Source: Clostridia bacterium
Lineage (GTDB): Bacteria; Bacillota; Clostridia; Oscillospirales; CAG-272
Length of the DNA stretch: 6,478 bases
NCBI GenBank assembly: GCA_017960705.1
Contig: JAGCYR010000074.1
Location: 1 to 6,478, forward strand
Direction of reading: 5' to 3'
The position numbers were made by a program, and so were the translations under genes. A model generated the notes under the pieces. That model was not told the origin of the DNA. It saw only the letters and a program-made list of their open reading frames with translations, and made no database searches. Below are positions 5,115-6,478 of the stretch, one piece after another (the stretch's first letter is position 1; each line of letters starts with the position of its first letter).

Positions 5115-6478
5115 ATACTTTGAAACGGAAGACCGCCGAAAAACTGTCGGAACTGGTCTCCGAACTTTATCCCGGCGCGTCGCTTACCGCCGACGAGCTG
5201 TCGGGAATGCTCGAATTCCCGCCCGACCCCGCGATGGGCGACCTTGCGCTCCCGTGCTTCAAACTGTCGCGCTCCCTGCACGCCTCCCCCGTCGCCATCG
5301 CCGACGCGCTCGCACCGAAAATGGCGGGCGACGAGATCGCGCGCGCCGAGGCGGTCAAGGGCTACCTCAACTTCTTTATCGACGGCGCCGCGTTCTCCGC
5401 GCGCGTCCTCTCCGAGATCGCCGAAAAGGGCGACAAGTACGGCTCGCCCGAATGCGGGGCGGGTAAGACCGTCGTTCTCGACTATTCCTCCCCGAACGTC
5501 GCCAAACCCTTCCACATCGGGCATCTCGGCACCACCGTCATCGGTCACTCGCTGAAACTGTTGCATCAGTTCGCGGGTTACAACTGCATCGGGATCAACC
5601 ACCTCGGAGACTGGGGTACCCAGTTCGGGAAAATGATCGTCGCCTACCGCAAGTGGGGCAACCGCGAGGCGGTCGAGGAGGGCGAGTGCGACGAACTGGT
5701 GCGGCTCTACGTCCGCTTCCACGCCGAAGCTGAGAAGGACGAGACCTTGATCGATCAGGCGCGCGCCGAGACCAAAAAACTCGAGGAGCACGATCCCGAC
5801 AACCTCGCGCTCTGGAAATGGTTTATCGAGATCTCGCTCCGCGAGTATCAGAAGACCTATCGCCAACTCGGGATCACCTTTGACTCCTACAACGGCGAGA
5901 GCTTCTACACCGACAAGATGCCCGAGCAGGTAGAACTCTTGAAAAAGAAAGGACTGCTCACCCTCGACGACGGGGCTTCGGTGGTCCGTCTGGATCAGTA
6001 CAATATGCCGGTCTGCCTGATCCTGCGCAGCGACGGCACCACGCTCTACCCGACCCGCGACATCGCGGCGGCGGTCTATCGGGCGCGCACCTACCACTTC
6101 GATAAGTGCATCTACGTCACCAGCGCCGGGCAGTCGCTCCACTTCGCGCAATTGTTCAAGGTGATCGAACTGATGGGGTACGAATGGTATAACAAACTCG
6201 TCCACGTCCCCTACGGCACGGTCAGTGTCAACGGCGAAAAGCTCGCGACCCGGACCGGCAACGTCGTGCTGCTGAAAGACCTGTTTGCCGAGGCGATCGA
6301 AAAGGTTAAAAAGATCAGCGCCGAAAAGAACGGCGGGACCCCCTGTTCCGACGAGATCGCGGAGGCGGTCGGGGTCGGAGCGGTGGTCTTCCACTACCTC
6401 TCGAACAACCGGATGCGCGACATCAACTTCATCCTCGAGGACGCGCTCTCCTTCGACGGGAACACGGGACCCTACGCC
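5111..6478 (+). CDS. argS: Arginyl-tRNA synthetase, first 456 residues (cut by window edge)
   Basis: Class I aminoacyl-tRNA synthetase that attaches arginine to tRNA-Arg using ATP. Residues 1-~90 form the N-terminal domain that recognises the tRNA D-loop, with FPPDPAMGDLALPCFKLS (36-53). The Rossmann catalytic core has DYSSPNVAKPFHIGHL (124-139) with HIGH at 135-138, INHLGDWGTQFGKM (162-175), YPTRDIAAA (313-321), a GQSLHFAQLF segment, and KLATRTGNVV (from 377) in the place of KMSKS. The window ends after codon 456; the family is about 550-600 residues, so most of the C-terminal DALR anticodon-binding domain lies beyond the edge. ATG 5111 has GGAG (5099-5102) 8 bases upstream and overlaps the stop of the kinase-like gene by four bases. 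The two genes are therefore almost certainly co-transcribed and probably translationally coupled. There is no argS-specific promoter or T-box. The frame is intact throughout and identification is near certain. Confidence 0.97.
   Translation, partial: MNTLKRKTAEKLSELVSELYPGASLTADELSGMLEFPPDPAMGDLALPCFKLSRSLHASPVAIADALAPKMAGDEIARAEAVKGYLNFFIDGAAFSARVLSEIAEKGDKYGSPECGAGKTVVLDYSSPNVAKPFHIGHLGTTVIGHSLKLLHQFAGYNCIGINHLGDWGTQFGKMIVAYRKWGNREAVEEGECDELVRLYVRFHAEAEKDETLIDQARAETKKLEEHDPDNLALWKWFIEISLREYQKTYRQLGITFDSYNGESFYTDKMPEQVELLKKKGLLTLDDGASVVRLDQYNMPVCLILRSDGTTLYPTRDIAAAVYRARTYHFDKCIYVTSAGQSLHFAQLFKVIELMGYEWYNKLVHVPYGTVSVNGEKLATRTGNVVLLKDLFAEAIEKVKKISAEKNGGTPCSDEIAEAVGVGAVVFHYLSNNRMRDINFILEDALSFDGNTGPYA

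Noticed and set aside
5087..6394. A 435-codon open frame antisense to argS
   Set aside because: It mirrors the codon bias of argS, has no family resemblance, and argS itself is unmistakable.

Overview
The window looks like chromosomal housekeeping DNA from a GC-rich (roughly 60% by eye) Gram-positive anaerobe, most likely an uncultured gut-type member of the Clostridia. The grounds are AAGGAG-type ribosome binding sites, near-consensus sigma-A promoters with 17-18 base spacers, a clostridial-style lipoprotein signal, and proteins that read as divergent Firmicutes orthologues. I see no mobile element, CRISPR array, tRNA or rRNA.

Layout: (1) positions 832-1, minus strand, hold the first two thirds of phosphoglycerate kinase (pgk), cut by the window edge, with its own promoter. 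(2) A 241-base divergent intergenic region carries back-to-back promoters for pgk and for a plus-strand pair. (3) At 1074-2554 a Bax inhibitor-1 family membrane protein overlaps rsmG (16S rRNA m7G527 methyltransferase) by four bases. (4) At 2580-4188 lies a self-contained unit: a perfect-consensus promoter, a 5' leader hairpin, a 488-residue acidic lipoprotein of unknown function, and a strong, nearly symmetric terminator. (5) From 4228 to the right edge a second strong promoter drives a cytidylate-kinase-like P-loop protein with an extra C-terminal domain, overlapping by four bases the start of argS (arginyl-tRNA synthetase), which runs off the window.

Functionally the window mixes glycolysis (pgk), ribosome modification (rsmG) and tRNA charging (argS) with three less understood genes: the BI-1 protein, the lipoprotein and the kinase-like fusion. 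The most unusual item is the kinase-like protein. Its first ~175 residues resemble archaeal-type CMP kinases, while its last ~85 look like a ParB/sulfiredoxin-type fold that has lost the usual GHHR-like motif. The most striking regulatory pattern is that two of the three plus-strand leaders contain a short hairpin capped by an exceptionally stable tetraloop (UNCG and GNRA types).
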